Of a DNA stretch of 6,317 bases, positions 5,036-6,317 are shown in pieces. The stretch covers positions 1 to 6,317 of the forward strand of contig QHVD01000070.1 of assembly GCA_003222235.1 (NCBI GenBank), written 5' to 3'. Numbering within the stretch: position 1 is the stretch's first letter; each line of letters starts with the position of its first letter. Origin of the DNA: Gemmatimonadota bacterium (GTDB lineage: Bacteria; Gemmatimonadota; Gemmatimonadetes; Gemmatimonadales; GWC2-71-9). The notes beneath the pieces are model-generated. The model saw nothing but the letters and a program-made list of their open reading frames with translations. It had not been told where the DNA came from and ran no database searches. The translations under genes and the position numbers were made by a program.

Positions 5036-6317
5036 GTGTCAACACCCGCACCGACCGTTCCCGATCGCTGGGGCGAGCGGCTCTCGCGCCGGCTCGGCCT
5101 GTGGAGCGCCGTGGCCGTGCTCGTCGGCTCGACGATCGGGAGTGGGATCTTCCGCACGCCGGCCGGCGTCGCGCAGCGGATCGACGATGTGCCGCTGTTC
5201 CTCCTCGCCTGGGTCGTGGGCGGCGTCGCGGTGCTCTGCGGTGCGCTCACCTACTCCGAGCTTGCCGCCGCGTTCCCGCGCTCGGGCGGCGTGTACGTCT
5301 TCGTGCGCGAGGCGTTCGGACCCCTTCCAGCTTTCCTCTTCGTTTGGGCGGAGCTGTGGGTGATCCGGCCCGGCGCGTTCGGCGCCATCGGCATCACCGC
5401 ATCGGCCTACACGCTCCGCACGCTCGGCTTCGATCCCGGCGCCGTGGTCGTCGGCGTCGGGCCGGTGGAGATCCGGGCGGAACAGCTTCTCGGGGCGCTG
5501 TACATCGTCGTCGTGGCGGTGGTGAATTACTTCGGCGTCCACCGTGGGGCGATTCTCCAGAACCTGAGCACGGCGTTCAAGGTCGGCGCACTGGCGTTGC
5601 TCGTGGTGTTGGGGTTCGCGCTGGGGAGCCCCCCGGCGGTCTCCGGCGGAGGCGTGTTCGCCCAGCGGGCCGCCGTCGGCCTCTCTCCTTTCCTGCTCGC
5701 GATGGTGGCCATCCTCTGGGCCTACGACGGCTGGGCGGACCTCGCGTTCGTGGGGGGTGAGGTACGCGATCCCCAGCGGACCCTGCCGCGGGCGCTGTTG
5801 ATCGGCACCGCGACCGTCGTCGTGCTGTACCTCGGCGCCAACCTCGTCTACCTGTATCTGATCCCGATTGAGGCGATGAAGCAGGCGGAGCTGGTGGCGG
5901 CGGACGTGGCGCGCCTGATCATCGGGCCCGCGGGCGTGGTGGTCGTATCGGCGGCTATCGCGGTGAGCACGTTTCGGGACGTTGAACGGATCGATGATGA
6001 CGGCGCCGCGGATCTTCTTCGCGGCGGCAGGCGACGGCCTCTTGCCGAGGCCGATCGCGCGCGTGGACCCGCGCACGTCGGCGCCGACCGGCGCGGTGAC
6101 ACTCATGGCGGCGATGGGCGTGATCTTCATCCTCATCCGGACCTTCACGCAGCTCGCCGACCAGTTCATCATCGGCATCTGGCCGTTCTACGCGCTCGCG
6201 GTCGCCGGCGTCTTCGTCCTGCGGCGCAAGCGCCCGGAGCTCGAGCGTCCCTACCGCACCTGGGGATTCCCCGTCGTGCCGCTCGTGTTCCTGTTCGGCG
6301 CCGTGCTGCTGCTCGGG
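5036..6317 (+). CDS. APC-superfamily amino-acid permease (LAT-like), frameshifted and cut by the window end
   Basis: From GTG 5036 the frame reads a polytopic transporter that moves amino acids across the cytoplasmic membrane. TM1 has VGSTIGSGIF (residues about 30-39), the APC substrate-binding helix. ALTYSELAAAFPRSGGVYVF (70-89) follows, then YDGWADLAFVGGEVRDPQRTLPRAL (230-254), the loop typical of LAT-type exchangers such as SteT. At codon 313 (TTT, 5972-5974) homology leaves this frame: after AIAVSTF the expected FGTLNGSMMTAPRIFFAAA continues in the next frame from 5973 and stays there to the window end, through LLPRPIARV and a late ELERPYRTWGFP. One surplus T at 5972-5974 explains it. Both sides have good coding character, so a sequencing or assembly error or a very recent mutation is likely. 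Substrate is unknown. An in-frame GTG at 4997 is a less likely start. Confidence 0.85.
   Translation, partial: MSTPAPTVPDRWGERLSRRLGLWSAVAVLVGSTIGSGIFRTPAGVAQRIDDVPLFLLAWVVGGVAVLCGALTYSELAAAFPRSGGVYVFVREAFGPLPAFLFVWAELWVIRPGAFGAIGITASAYTLRTLGFDPGAVVVGVGPVEIRAEQLLGALYIVVVAVVNYFGVHRGAILQNLSTAFKVGALALLVVLGFALGSPPAVSGGGVFAQRAAVGLSPFLLAMVAILWAYDGWADLAFVGGEVRDPQRTLPRALLIGTATVVVLYLGANLVYLYLIPIEAMKQAELVAADVARLIIGPAGVVVVSAAIAVSTFRDVERIDDDGAADLLRGGRRRPLAEADRARGPAHVGADRRGDTHGGDGRDLHPHPDLHAARRPVHHRHLAVLRARGRRRLRPAAQAPGARASLPHLGIPRRAARVPVRRRAAAR

Noticed and set aside
5039..6178. A 379-codon open frame on the minus strand
   Set aside because: Antisense to the permease. The His/Arg/Asp-rich product looks like a shadow, not a protein, whereas the plus strand has strong APC homology.

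Overview
The window is about 6.3 kb of very GC-rich bacterial chromosome. It holds seven identifiable protein genes, closely packed and with short intergenic gaps. The GC-rich codon use, a GWxTD-domain secreted protein and the mix of aerobic housekeeping genes suggest a member of Gemmatimonadota or a related soil lineage. That placement is inference from gene content, not a phylogenetic result. I see no rRNA or tRNA genes, CRISPR array, insertion sequence, integrase or phage gene, so this looks like ordinary chromosome.

Left block (1-1471, minus strand): a three-gene operon reading right to left. It encodes an ECF sigma factor, then a 74-residue zinc-binding anti-sigma factor, then a DUF92 membrane protein that runs off the left edge. 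Both junctions are 4-base stop/start overlaps (ATGA and GTGA), so translation is probably coupled. Sigma and anti-sigma closely resemble the actinobacterial thiol-stress pair SigR/RsrA. The sigma gene probably begins with an unusual C11 tract encoding eight consecutive prolines, and ECF-like promoter elements lie just upstream.

Middle block (1512-4049, plus strand): a stand-alone V4R-like protein with a complete candidate zinc site overlaps by one base (TAATG) an M24 metallopeptidase of the Xaa-Pro dipeptidase/aminopeptidase P type with all five metal ligands. After a 76-base gap comes a short exported GWxTD protein.

Right block (4047-6317): the GWxTD gene converges on a minus-strand heme A synthase gene (ctaA/COX15). 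Both stop codons lie inside one perfect 12-bp inverted repeat, probably a shared bidirectional terminator. Divergent from ctaA across an 87-base region is an APC-superfamily amino-acid permease. It carries a clear one-base frameshift near 5972-5974 and is cut by the right edge.

The best-supported functional unit is the sigma/anti-sigma/DUF92 operon. The most notable points are the SigR/RsrA-type pair outside its classical host group, the C11/polyproline start, the MopR-like zinc tetrad in the V4R protein, the permease frameshift and the symmetric terminator. I do not see clear evidence of a wholly new multi-gene system.
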